A stretch of DNA of 8,430 bases from positions 1 through 8,430 of the forward strand of contig DJMA01000051.1 in the NCBI GenBank assembly GCA_002436415.1, read 5' to 3'. Under the pieces are notes generated by a model that made no database searches, was not told where the DNA came from, and saw only the letters and a list, made by a program, of their open reading frames with translations. Positions 1 to 6,079 of the stretch are shown here, in pieces. Position 1 is the stretch's first letter. The number at the start of each line of letters is the position of its first letter. Origin of the DNA: Bdellovibrionaceae bacterium UBA6502 (GTDB taxonomy: Bacteria; Bdellovibrionota; Bdellovibrionia; Bdellovibrionales; UBA840). The position numbers and the translations under genes were made by a program.

Positions 1-483
1 AGATCTCTTCGCAATTAGGCCTTTAGCAGGCATTTGTGATACTTTAGCTCCTAGGATTATTCTAGTGTCTTTTTGCACAACAATAGTGATAGAAAGTGGC
101 TTTAACTTGCTATGCTCAAAACTCTCCATATCATCAAACTGAATCTCTGTGATATCACTTAGAGATTTAAGGTATCGATCTTGTTCTATTCTAGATTTAT
201 TGGCGAGGTATTTAAACTTTCGAACCATTGTTTTGCGGTTTATATTTAAAACCTTCGCAGCTCTTCGTAAACTCCCACTAGAAATTAATTGCTTTAAAGC
301 CAAGCCATTAATGTTTCTTTTTCGCTGTCTGTAGCGCAACTGAAAGGTGGCATCAGAAAACTCTTTTTTACATAATTTGCAGCGATACCTTTGAATAGGC
401 GTCCGCACTCCTGCACGGACAAAGAAGCCATTTCGGATATGGTTGTTAGGTTTAGAGTGGCATTGGGGGCAAATTCGCTTCAT
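1..483 (-). CDS. IS1-like DDE transposase, N-terminal part (3' end beyond the window)
   Basis: The minus-strand frame is open from the ATG at 483-481 to the left edge, giving 161 codons with no stop. Residues 5-38 form a zinc ribbon, with CPQC at 5-8 and CKLC at 35-38. A basic stretch (RYRQRKR) follows, then a helix-turn-helix at about 69-94 (SLRRAAKVLNINRKTMVRKF). From about 113 the catalytic domain begins: EIQFDDMESF at 113-122 would hold the first acidic residue of the DDE triad. The following segment, KPLSITIVV through ILG to MPAKG at 151-155, fits the first strands of an RNase-H-like fold. This order is that of IS1-type transposases with an InsA-like N-terminus. AAGGGG just before the ATG supports the start. 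The rest of the catalytic domain is outside the window, so intactness cannot be judged. The family is recognised by motif, not by search. Confidence 0.85.
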   Translation of the reverse strand, partial: MKRICPQCHSKPNNHIRNGFFVRAGVRTPIQRYRCKLCKKEFSDATFQLRYRQRKRNINGLALKQLISSGSLRRAAKVLNINRKTMVRKFKYLANKSRIEQDRYLKSLSDITEIQFDDMESFEHSKLKPLSITIVVQKDTRIILGAKVSQMPAKGLIAKRS

Positions 484-533
484 CGCCCCTTATTTTGCAA
501 ATTCCTTACCGATTCAATGGCTTAGAGTATTTC

Positions 534-556
534 ATCCGCAATTAAAGGGGTCAGTT
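534..556 (-). repeat. Terminal inverted repeat of the IS (right end)
   Basis: These 23 bases read, from the outer end on the minus strand, AACTGACCCCTTTAATTGCG plus three more bases. They match the repeats at 2342-2364 and 2470-2492 with one difference (A for G at the sixth base). The outermost base falls in the TAA stop codon of ychF (558-556). The repeat lies 50 bases upstream of the transposase start, as expected for an IS terminus. Confidence 0.85.
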
Positions 557-1653
557 TACACGTTAAACCGGAAAAATAGAATATCCCCATCCTTAACAAC
601 ATACTCTTTTCCTTCCGAACGATATTTTCCAGCTTCTTTTACAGCTGATTCAGACTTTAAGTTAAAAAGATCTGTGCAGTGGTAAGTTTCTGCACGGATG
701 AAGCCTTTTTCAAAGTCAGTATGAATCACGCCAGCAGCCTGTGGTGCTTTGGTGCCGTGAAGTATAGTCCATGCTCTAACTTCTTTTTCACCAGCAGTAA
801 AGTAGGTATCTAGTTGTAAAAGTTTATACGCAGCTTGGATCAAACGGTTCAAACCAGGCTCTTCTGCGCCAATACTTTCTAGGAACTCTTTTTGCTCTTC
901 AGGTTCTAGCTGGCAAATTTCAGATTCTAGGGCTCCTGATATCATAAGGTATTCTGAATTTTCTTTTTCAGCGATATCTGCAACTTGTTTTACCCAGTCG
1001 TTTCCACCATTTGAGAAATCATCCTCACTAACATTGCAAACATAAAGAACTGGTTTGGAAGTAATTAGATGAAGGCTTTTCATGAATTTTTTTTCGTCAT
1101 CATCTAATTCTAGACTGCGAATTGGGTTTCCATCATCTAAACAGCCTTTAATTTTATCCAGAATAACTAGTTCTGCCTTTGCTAGTTTGTCGCCGTTCTT
1201 TGCTAGTTTACTAGTTTTTTGGTGGCGCTTATCTACGCTTTCCATATCTGCTAACATTAATTCGGTATTAATGACATCGATATCACGAGATGGATCAACA
1301 CTTCCTTCAACGTGGATAATGTTGTCATCATCAAAACAACGAACTATGTGTAAGATGGCATCCGTTTCACGAATGTTTGCTAAAAACTGATTCCCTAGGC
1401 CTTCCCCTTTAGAAGCACCTTTAACCAAACCAGCGATGTCTACAAACTCCATACTGGTTGGGATTACTTTTTGTGGTTTAACGAAACTGGTGATTTCATC
1501 CAGCCTCTGGTCAGGAACTGCCACAACGCCAACATTGGGATCAATGGTACAAAAAGGGTAGTTAGCAGCCTCAGCGGGTGCCTTTGTTAATGCTTTAAAA
1601 AGCGTACTTTTTCCAACGTTTGGTAAACCTACGATTCCACACTGAAGTGCCAT
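556..1653 (-). CDS. ychF: Redox-regulated ATPase / ribosome-binding GTPase-like protein YchF (OLA1 family)
   Basis: YchF is a cytoplasmic TRAFAC P-loop NTPase of the Obg/OLA1 family that binds ribosomes and prefers ATP to GTP. The 365-residue product is the usual length. The P-loop GLPNVGKS is at 9-16, the Walker B/G3 segment VDIAGLVKGA at 71-80, and the G4-position NVSE at 207-210; the missing NKxD is the family's known signature. A helical insert follows G3 (about 130-195), and the C-terminal TGS domain covers about 280-363 (TYFTAGEKEVRAWTI, then AGVIHTDFEKGFIRAE). The end FFRFNV matches the usual YchF C-terminus, so the protein is complete. AAGGA lies 9 bases before the ATG. The gene starts 3 bases after the pth stop and is probably cotranscribed with it. 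Its TAA stop coincides with the end of the IS, which has removed any original downstream terminator. Confidence 0.97.
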   Translation of the reverse strand: MALQCGIVGLPNVGKSTLFKALTKAPAEAANYPFCTIDPNVGVVAVPDQRLDEITSFVKPQKVIPTSMEFVDIAGLVKGASKGEGLGNQFLANIRETDAILHIVRCFDDDNIIHVEGSVDPSRDIDVINTELMLADMESVDKRHQKTSKLAKNGDKLAKAELVILDKIKGCLDDGNPIRSLELDDDEKKFMKSLHLITSKPVLYVCNVSEDDFSNGGNDWVKQVADIAEKENSEYLMISGALESEICQLEPEEQKEFLESIGAEEPGLNRLIQAAYKLLQLDTYFTAGEKEVRAWTILHGTKAPQAAGVIHTDFEKGFIRAETYHCTDLFNLKSESAVKEAGKYRSEGKEYVVKDGDILFFRFNV

Positions 1654-1656
1654 AGT

Positions 1657-2238
1657 TTAATTTCCTTTTTTCGTCTTTTGATTAAATTCTTCCATTGCAG
1701 CTTTCTTGCCCTCTTGGACAAAACACTCAACAGCTTTGGTGCTTCGATATAAAAAATCCTCTAAGTCATTTTGCTCGTCAGATTTAAATTTTCCTAAAAC
1801 CCAAGAAGATACATCTTGGCTTGGATGGCTAGGTCTACCAACGCCTAACTTTAAGCGCATGTATTGGTTGTGTCCTAATAGTTGATGAATGTTTCTTATG
1901 CCATTTTGTCCGCCGTGACCGCGAGAGCTTTGAAACTTCATTTGGGTGAAAGCTAAATCTATATCATCATGTAAAACCAATAAGTTTTCTGGTTCTACTT
2001 TGTAATAACTCATTAATGGAACTACAGCCTCTCCACTAAGGTTCATAAATGTTTGAGGCTTCACGAGTAGACAGTCCTTGGTTCCCATTTTTACTTTATA
2101 GGTGAGAGCCTTTTTTTCTTTCTTTTCGGTAGCCATGGGCTGAGATCGTAAAATTTCATCGATCACCATAAAACCAATGTTATGGCGAGTTTCTTCATAC
2201 TCTCTGCCTGGATTCCCTAAACCAACGATTAAAAACAT
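1657..2238 (-). CDS. pth: Peptidyl-tRNA hydrolase
   Basis: Pth cleaves the ester bond of peptidyl-tRNAs that drop off ribosomes and so recycles tRNA in the cytoplasm. At 193 residues it is a normal bacterial Pth. The N-terminal strand FLIVGLGNPG is at 2-11, with Asn9. Catalytic His19 lies in TRHNIGF, Asn66 in KPQTFMNLSG, Asp91 in LHDDIDL and Asn112 in GGQNGIRNI. These correspond to N10, H20, N68, D93 and N114 of the E. coli enzyme. RGHGGQNG at 106-113 and RLKLGVGRP at 128-136 are also family signatures. The C-terminal tail (about 175-193) is Lys-rich. ychF follows after 3 bases, so the two form an operon. The upstream ribosome site is weak (AAGG about 12 bases before the ATG). rplY and prs, its usual neighbours, lie upstream but are separated by a reversed gene and a mobile element. 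Confidence 0.97.
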   Translation of the reverse strand: MFLIVGLGNPGREYEETRHNIGFMVIDEILRSQPMATEKKEKKALTYKVKMGTKDCLLVKPQTFMNLSGEAVVPLMSYYKVEPENLLVLHDDIDLAFTQMKFQSSRGHGGQNGIRNIHQLLGHNQYMRLKLGVGRPSHPSQDVSSWVLGKFKSDEQNDLEDFLYRSTKAVECFVQEGKKAAMEEFNQKTKKGN

Positions 2239-2260
2239 AGGTTAGCTTATACCTTGATTC

Positions 2261-2279
2261 TAATTAGGGGGCCAGTCTA
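2261..2279 (+). repeat. Possible decayed copy of the IS inverted repeat
   Basis: The stretch AATTAGGGGGCCAGTCTA resembles the plus-strand form of the terminal repeat at 2470-2492. It shares an exact GGGGCCAGT and an AATTA offset by one base. The inner ATCCGC part is not conserved. It could be a remnant end of an older insertion or a chance match. Confidence 0.3.
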
Positions 2280-2341
2280 AAATACTTCCTTTTTGTGCTT
2301 TGGAATTACATTTTTATTACTAAATACCGATAGTTAGCTTT

Positions 2342-2492
2342 AACTGGCCCCTTTAATTGCGGATGAGATTGTTTAAATCCTTGAAATCCTTTTCAGTATT
2401 CATTTCACAAAGAAACCAAATGCGGACATTTTAAATTTTACCAATGATATTTCATAGTTCTTAGATTGTATCCGCAATTAAAGGGGCCAGTT
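2342..2492. mobile_element. 151-bp MITE-like element with 23-bp perfect terminal inverted repeats
   Basis: The left repeat (2342-2364) and right repeat (2470-2492) are exact reverse complements over 23 bases. Each differs at one position from the IS terminus at 534-556. The 105 internal bases are AT-rich and hold no gene. Just inside the left repeat, similarity to the IS end continues weakly (ATGAG-AT, then TTGAA at the same offset), as expected if this is an internal deletion derivative of a related IS. It has no transposase and could only move using one supplied in trans. No clear target-site duplication is visible: the flanks share only a single T next to each end. Confidence 0.85.
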
Positions 2493-2598
2493 TATATGAT
2501 TTAGTGCCAATCTACGGCCTTTCCCTAAAAAGTTTGGCATTTATCGAGGTCCCATTTCGATTTGATCTGAAAAACAAAGGGCGACAAAAGGCATATTC

Positions 2599-2629
2599 TT
2601 AAAAACATCAGTGATTTCAGGTGTATAAA
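2599..2629 (+). promoter_or_regulatory. Weak promoter candidate for the orphan exported-protein gene
   Basis: TATAAA at 2624-2629 is a good -10 candidate, placing transcription start near 2636. The best upstream hexamer, TTAAAA at 2599-2604, is a poor -35 and its 19-base spacing is long. The assignment rests mainly on the -10 box and its position before the gene. Confidence 0.3.
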
Positions 2630-2654
2630 TAGGGTGGAATCAATTCTGCATTGT

Positions 2655-2660
2655 AAGAGG
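2655..2660 (+). promoter_or_regulatory. Ribosome binding site that leaves the start at 2663 or 2672 open
   Basis: AAGAGG is the only Shine-Dalgarno-like run before the gene. It lies only 2 bases from the ATG at 2663 but 11 bases from the in-frame ATG at 2672. Neither spacing is ideal. Starting at 2672 would drop three residues (Met-Lys-Asn) and still leave a signal sequence. Confidence 0.5.
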
Positions 2661-2662
2661 GC

Positions 2663-3820
2663 ATGAAAAATATGTCTCTCAAATTCAATACAATGCATGC
2701 AATCTTGCTGGCTAGTTGTTTAGGAGTTTCCTTGCCGGGATTGGCTGAACCAGACATTATGATTCAAAATGTGAGCGTTTCTCAGAAGGCTATGCTGAAT
2801 ATATTAAGCACCAGCAAAATAAATTTAAAATTTGCCATTTGGTTTCCACAAACTGCCGATGATGTCAGGAACTATTTTAATTATCATAAAGATGTCGAAG
2901 TCTTTCAAATGATGAAATATCTAAACACTCATCTTGGTTTTGGTTTGGATCAAGAAATACTAGAAAGGCATTCGTATTTTCATGATTTGCCCAAAGTTAT
3001 GCAGATGTATGACTTAAAACTTTTCGGATACAAGGGGTGGCAGCCTGAAATTGCGGAAGCATTTTTACGCGAGACTTTGAAAGTATCTGTTGAGACCATT
3101 AGGGAAAATTTTCCTAAAAACGAATTTGGAAATTATGAAGTGGATTTAGCGACTCGTTTGCTTTTCAGTTTTGGATTGAGCGATGCAACGATAGCAAAGC
3201 TATACCCAGAAGAGCGAGTTCAAAAGATAATTCGTACCGAGTTAAAAGATTTGAGAGGTCAAATCAATCATATTGAAGACTTGGTGAAAGATAAAATGGC
3301 GAGAGCTAGCTATTTTGACTCTTTAAGTTCTGAAGAGCAGGCTAAAATTAAATTTTTAGAATACATTTCGGACTTTACGGTTCGAACTGAAAACAAATTG
3401 GCGATGCTAGAATATTTCAAAGAGTTTATTAAAAGCTCATCTATGCTAGAAGAGCATCGTGAATTGATTGAAGACTATCGTTCTCTAAAGGCTGAAACGC
3501 AAGAAGAGAAAGAAAAGAAAAAAGACTTTTTAGATAAAAACATGGATAAAATATTTGTTTATGTGATTTTAGAAAAAGAGGCTGGTCGGGATTTAATTGA
3601 TCGAATTGGTCTTGATGGTCTTATTGAACTATTTAAATTCTCAGAGTTTTCTTACCCTAGGGTCCTGCAAGACTATGTCGATAATTCAAGAAATGACAAA
3701 ACTCAGAGAAGAAAAACTCTGGTTCCTCGGACTCTAAATTTTGGTGAGTTAATACTGAAGGAATTTAAATACCAAAAAGAGAAACTATTAGGCCCTCTTT
3801 GTATTGAGTCTGCAAACTAA
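2663..3820 (+). CDS. Exported helix-rich protein of unknown function
   Basis: I do not recognise a family. The first 28 residues look like an export signal: a basic start, a hydrophobic run (AILLASCLGVSLPGLA) and a possible signal peptidase I site after Ala28 (GLA|EP). LASC at 16-19 also fits a lipobox, so lipid attachment at Cys19 is possible. The only other Cys is Cys380 near the C-terminus. The mature part looks largely alpha-helical. A very charged Lys/Glu stretch lies at about 276-292 (AETQEEKEKKKDFLDKN), and DLKDL/IEDL-type heptad-like runs lie around 190-212, so coiled-coil segments are plausible. No catalytic motif or transmembrane helix is visible beyond the signal. The start is uncertain between 2663 and 2672. 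The gene opposes its neighbours and sits between rplY and pth, usually part of one cluster, so it was probably inserted there. A terminator follows the stop codon directly. Confidence 0.8.
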   Translation: MKNMSLKFNTMHAILLASCLGVSLPGLAEPDIMIQNVSVSQKAMLNILSTSKINLKFAIWFPQTADDVRNYFNYHKDVEVFQMMKYLNTHLGFGLDQEILERHSYFHDLPKVMQMYDLKLFGYKGWQPEIAEAFLRETLKVSVETIRENFPKNEFGNYEVDLATRLLFSFGLSDATIAKLYPEERVQKIIRTELKDLRGQINHIEDLVKDKMARASYFDSLSSEEQAKIKFLEYISDFTVRTENKLAMLEYFKEFIKSSSMLEEHRELIEDYRSLKAETQEEKEKKKDFLDKNMDKIFVYVILEKEAGRDLIDRIGLDGLIELFKFSEFSYPRVLQDYVDNSRNDKTQRRKTLVPRTLNFGELILKEFKYQKEKLLGPLCIESAN

Positions 3821-3852
3821 AAAAGACGAGCTTTACTGGCTCGCCTTTCTTT
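3821..3852. terminator. Bidirectional rho-independent terminator between convergent genes
   Basis: GACGAGC (3825-3831) pairs with GCTCGCC (3839-3845) around a 7-base loop, with one A/C mismatch. Flanking A and T runs extend the stem. On the plus strand the hairpin is followed by TTTCTTTAAT, and on the minus strand by TTTTTTA. It can therefore end both the exported-protein transcript and the prs-rplY transcript. Confidence 0.8.
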
Positions 3853-3871
3853 AATCAAAATGTATACAAAA

Positions 3872-4165
3872 TTAAGCGTATACGAAATCGATGTGAGTTG
3901 GAATGCGTGTTAACGGGTGAAGAGTAACTTCTTTGATTTTAGCTTTCTTACCGTTAAGAGCAGCATCTTCAGATTTCAATTCGAAAGTTACGTCTTCGTG
4001 ACGTTGCTTCTTCATTTTTTCTCCGAATTTCTCTTCAAAACAGAAAGTAAGGTTCTCTTGACCTTTTCCGTAAATAACAGCTGGAGTTAATTTTTTAGCG
4101 CGAAGTTTTACGCTTACAGATTTACCTGTTTGTCTTGGTTCTACGTTTAGTTCGATTGTACTCAT
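3872..4165 (-). CDS. rplY: 50S ribosomal protein L25 (short form, 5S rRNA-binding domain only)
   Basis: L25 binds 5S rRNA in the large ribosomal subunit. The 97-residue product matches the short, E. coli-like form and lacks the C-terminal domain of the longer TL5/CTC-type proteins. Signatures are LRAKKLTPAVIYGKG at 21-35 (the usual R.....PAV.YG motif) and EVTLHPLTRIPTHIDF at 79-94 (the family's HP....HvDF end). The start is clear: AAGGAAGAGGC ends 6 bases before the ATG, with AAGAGGC at 4178-4172. The gene begins 22 bases after the prs stop and is expected to share its mRNA. Downstream it converges on the 385-residue exported-protein gene and ends at the shared terminator. In many bacteria pth and ychF would follow directly; here they are about 1.6 kb away. 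Confidence 0.95.
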   Translation of the reverse strand: MSTIELNVEPRQTGKSVSVKLRAKKLTPAVIYGKGQENLTFCFEEKFGEKMKKQRHEDVTFELKSEDAALNGKKAKIKEVTLHPLTRIPTHIDFVYA

Positions 4166-4187
4166 ATTCTTGCCTCTTCCTTACTAC

Positions 4188-5132
4188 CTATAAAAATAGC
4201 TGACTCACAGATTCGTTACCATGCACTCTTAAAATCGTCTGGGCAACTACTGAAGTCATTGAAATCACTTCAATTTTGTCACATTTTGCCGCGTGGTCTG
4301 CTAATGGGATGGTATCTGTGACCAATACCTTCTCTAGAGCACTATTTGATAAGCGTTCTATCGCAGGACCCGAAAAAACCGGGTGTGTACCAACGGCGAA
4401 GACTCTTTTTGCACCATTTTTTATCAATGTGTCAACTGCTGTTGTAATAGTTCCAGCAGTATCTATCATATCGTCCACGATAATGGCAGTTTTTCCGCTT
4501 ACATCCCCAATTAAATGGTATGCCTTTGCCTCATTTGGCCCGCTGCGGCGCTTGTCGATGATGGCAATACTCGAATCAATGCGCTTTGCAAAGGCACGAG
4601 CACGCTCAACACCACCAGCATCAGGGCTAACGGTAACGAAATCTTCTCCATAACCATATTGCTCACGAAAGTGTCGTGTTAGAGTTGGTATTCCGTAAAT
4701 GTGATCAACTGGGATATTAAAATATCCTTGAATTTGGCCTGCATGAAGATCAATAGATAATACTCTATTAGCTCCGGCGGTCGTTAAAAGGTCTGCCATA
4801 AGTTTTGCCGAGATCGGGCTTCTAGGTGCGACCTTGCGGTCTTGTCTAGAGTATCCGTAATAGGGAACTACCGCGGTGATTCGTCTTGCGGAGGCTCTCT
4901 TTAAGGCATCCATGATGATAAAAAGCTCCATTGCGTGTTCGTTAGTTGGGGGGCAGGTGCTTTGAATGACAAAGACATCGGCTCCTCGAACATTTTCCTG
5001 GATCTCAACTTGCCATTCGCCATCAGCAAAGCGTTTCACCATTGTTTTACAGAGAGTAGAACCAGCAGCTTCGGCGACTTTTGCTGCGAATTCTGGGTTG
5101 GAAGTTCCGGCAATAAATTTTAGACGACTCAT
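4188..5132 (-). CDS. prs: Ribose-phosphate pyrophosphokinase (PRPP synthetase)
   Basis: This cytoplasmic enzyme makes PRPP from ribose 5-phosphate and ATP for purine, pyrimidine, His, Trp and NAD synthesis. With the start at 5132 it has 314 residues, the normal class I length, and begins MSRLKFIAGTSNPEFA like other Prs proteins. Visible signatures, numbered from that start, are FADGEWQVEI (about 35-44), the catalytic loop YYGYSRQDRK (91-100), IDLHAGQIQGYF (127-138), VSPDAGGVERA (168-178), the Lys-Arg catalytic flexible loop IDKRRSGPNEA (192-202) and the PRPP-binding loop VDDMIDTAGT (219-228). A longer frame opens at 5183 (17 more residues, MPRVLMDFLQTALYKVV) and has a purine-rich run 12 bases before it. 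I prefer 5132 by family alignment, although no good ribosome site precedes it. rplY follows after 22 bases in the same direction. Confidence 0.96.
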   Translation of the reverse strand: MSRLKFIAGTSNPEFAAKVAEAAGSTLCKTMVKRFADGEWQVEIQENVRGADVFVIQSTCPPTNEHAMELFIIMDALKRASARRITAVVPYYGYSRQDRKVAPRSPISAKLMADLLTTAGANRVLSIDLHAGQIQGYFNIPVDHIYGIPTLTRHFREQYGYGEDFVTVSPDAGGVERARAFAKRIDSSIAIIDKRRSGPNEAKAYHLIGDVSGKTAIIVDDMIDTAGTITTAVDTLIKNGAKRVFAVGTHPVFSGPAIERLSNSALEKVLVTDTIPLADHAAKCDKIEVISMTSVVAQTILRVHGNESVSQLFL

Positions 5133-5195
5133 GACAACTTTATAGAGGGCGGTTTGTAAAAAGTCCATTAAAACTCTGGGCATGTAGGAAAAGAT

Positions 5196-5201
5196 CTCCC
5201 T
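5196..5201 (-). promoter_or_regulatory. Shine-Dalgarno-like run favouring the longer prs start at 5183
   Basis: AGGGAG on the minus strand lies 12 bases before the ATG at 5183. The family-supported start at 5132 has no comparable site (upstream bases CTATAAAGTTGTC). Either prs carries a 17-residue N-terminal extension here, or the run is incidental. Confidence 0.35.
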
Positions 5202-5350
5202 TCGCCTTAGTGCGAAACAAAGACTGAAGTGCTAGGGTTTAGAGACTGATAGATTCTTGAACTTTTGGTTAGGATTTTCAGGGCGAGAGAGCCTAAATTC
5301 TAATTTAAGACTGGTCAAATTGTTTACATTCAAAAGAGATATTTCAAAGC

Positions 5351-5380
5351 TTGGCTATTTCCTCTGAATATAAACATACT
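5351..5380 (+). promoter_or_regulatory. Candidate promoter of the outer-membrane protein gene
   Basis: TTGGCT (5351-5356) and CATACT (5375-5380), 18 bases apart, give a plausible sigma-70-type promoter with transcription start near 5387. That would leave a 40-base leader before the ATG at 5427. Both hexamers are imperfect. An overlapping TATAAA at 5370-5375 is an alternative -10, but with a weaker -35. Confidence 0.3.
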
Positions 5381-5426
5381 TTTTGTAAACTTCTTTCGAC
5401 GAGAAATTAATATGAGGAGATAATTA

Positions 5427-6014
5427 ATGAAAAAAGTCACTATGTTTTTAGGAAGTTTATTATTGTCTACAGCGGTTTTTGCTCAATCAAATACAGCAAC
5501 TACCCCTGAAATTACTGCTGCTCCAACTGAGCGCGGTAGAATCGAAGTGGGTTTAGATTTGGTTTCGCCTTTATTTAAGGGTGCTGGTCTATACACGGGT
5601 ATCGCATTGAGCAATAAGTTTGTTTTGCAGGCACGAGTTTATGATTACACTCTTGAGGAATATTTATTTTTAAATGGCGATTATAAATTTAAAAACTCTG
5701 GAGCTGTTTTGGCCTTGGATTTTTATCCATTAGGAAACAAGCGTCATAGTGGTTGGTATATTTCTGCTGGTGCGCAAACGGCAAAAGTAGAGTTTTCATC
5801 TGAGTTCTCTGATTCTAACTCAGAAACTGTAACTGGTGCTCGTTTAGGTACAGGTTATTCTTGGTCTGGAATTCGTTTAGGCGATAGCATGGGACTTAAA
5901 TTTAAAGTAGGTGCCGCTTATGGACCGACAGCCACTTATGAAGTTCGTGGAACTGGTGAAACGGAAGTTTCTGGTGGATTAGACTTAGATGGATCTGTTT
6001 CCATTATTTTCTAA
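5427..6014 (+). CDS. Small outer-membrane beta-barrel-like protein
   Basis: The 195-residue product starts with a clear Sec signal (MKKVTMFLGSLLLSTAVFA, cleavage likely after Ala19). A short Thr/Ala/Pro-rich linker (20-35) follows. From about 38 there are alternating polar/hydrophobic strands with Gly and aromatic residues: RIEVGLDLV, GLYTGIAL, FVLQARVYDY, AVLALDFYPL, GWYISAGAQ, GARLGTGYSW, GLKFKVGAAYG and LDLDGSVSIIF. About eight strands and a C-terminal Phe fit a small barrel assembled by BAM. There is no Cys. AGGAGA lies 6 bases before the ATG, so the start is secure. It is divergent from prs and followed by a strong terminator, so it is probably transcribed alone. Its ligand or role is unknown. 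The barrel call is inferred from strand pattern, not from a recognised family. Confidence 0.8.
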   Translation: MKKVTMFLGSLLLSTAVFAQSNTATTPEITAAPTERGRIEVGLDLVSPLFKGAGLYTGIALSNKFVLQARVYDYTLEEYLFLNGDYKFKNSGAVLALDFYPLGNKRHSGWYISAGAQTAKVEFSSEFSDSNSETVTGARLGTGYSWSGIRLGDSMGLKFKVGAAYGPTATYEVRGTGETEVSGGLDLDGSVSIIF

Positions 6015-6041
6015 TTTTTGAATATACTGTTAAGAAGCCTG

Positions 6042-6071
6042 AAGTCCTAGCGAATAGCTAGGACTTTTTTT
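6042..6071 (+). terminator. Rho-independent terminator after the barrel gene
   Basis: AAGTCCTAGC (6042-6051) pairs perfectly with GCTAGGACTT (6057-6066) around the 5-base loop GAATA, followed by a T run to 6071. It lies 28 bases after the stop codon. On the minus strand the stem has no good T tract, so it ends mainly the plus-strand transcript. It may still hinder transcription leaving the lipoprotein operon. Confidence 0.92.
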
Positions 6072-6079
6072 GTTGGGCA

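Larger units (their letters stand above)
1..556 (-). mobile_element. Insertion sequence, right end only (partial)
   Basis: The element runs off the left edge. It is defined by a leftward transposase gene starting at 483 and, outside it, a terminal inverted repeat at 534-556. The same repeat bounds a 151-bp element at 2342-2492, which supports 556 as the true terminus. The 50 bases between the repeat and the start codon carry an AAGGGG ribosome site next to the ATG but no other gene. The element lies directly downstream of ychF on the same strand, so ychF transcripts may read into the transposase. No target-site duplication can be tested because the left end is not in the window. The IS family was not assigned by search; the protein looks IS1-like (zinc ribbon, helix-turn-helix, DDE). 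Confidence 0.8.
2239..2662. other. Intergenic region between divergent pth and an orphan gene, carrying a miniature element
   Basis: No coding frame here is supportable. The region holds a possible decayed inverted repeat at 2261-2279, the 151-bp element at 2342-2492, and about 170 bases before the plus-strand gene with a weak promoter candidate near 2599-2629. It must also contain the pth promoter, unless that gene depends on transcription from elsewhere. I could not single out a convincing minus-strand promoter. Confidence 0.7.

Noticed and set aside
149..685. Plus-strand open frames at 149-334 and 443-685
   Set aside because: The first is antisense to the transposase. The second spans the IS end and the antisense of the ychF C-terminus. 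Neither translation resembles a protein family.
1082..1390. Plus-strand open frame of 102 codons inside ychF
   Set aside because: It lies wholly antisense to a well-supported ychF, with Ser/Phe-rich low-complexity translation and no ribosome site. It is a frame shadow.
2334..2500. Target-site duplication around the 151-bp element
   Set aside because: The bases outside the two repeats (…TTAGCTTT and TATATGAT…) do not match beyond a single T, so no duplication can be claimed.
2505..2539. TGCCAA…TTGGCA inverted repeat upstream of the exported-protein gene
   Set aside because: The 6-bp arms with a 23-base spacer are short and sit in no clear relation to the promoter candidate, so they are too weak to call an operator.
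3861..3868. Third TGTATACA, just after the rplY stop
   Set aside because: It is a single copy downstream of a ribosomal protein gene with no promoter nearby. It is likely a chance match to the operator 8-mer.
4276..4653. Plus-strand open frame of 125 codons inside prs
   Set aside because: It is antisense to conserved PRPP synthetase motifs and shows no family resemblance of its own.
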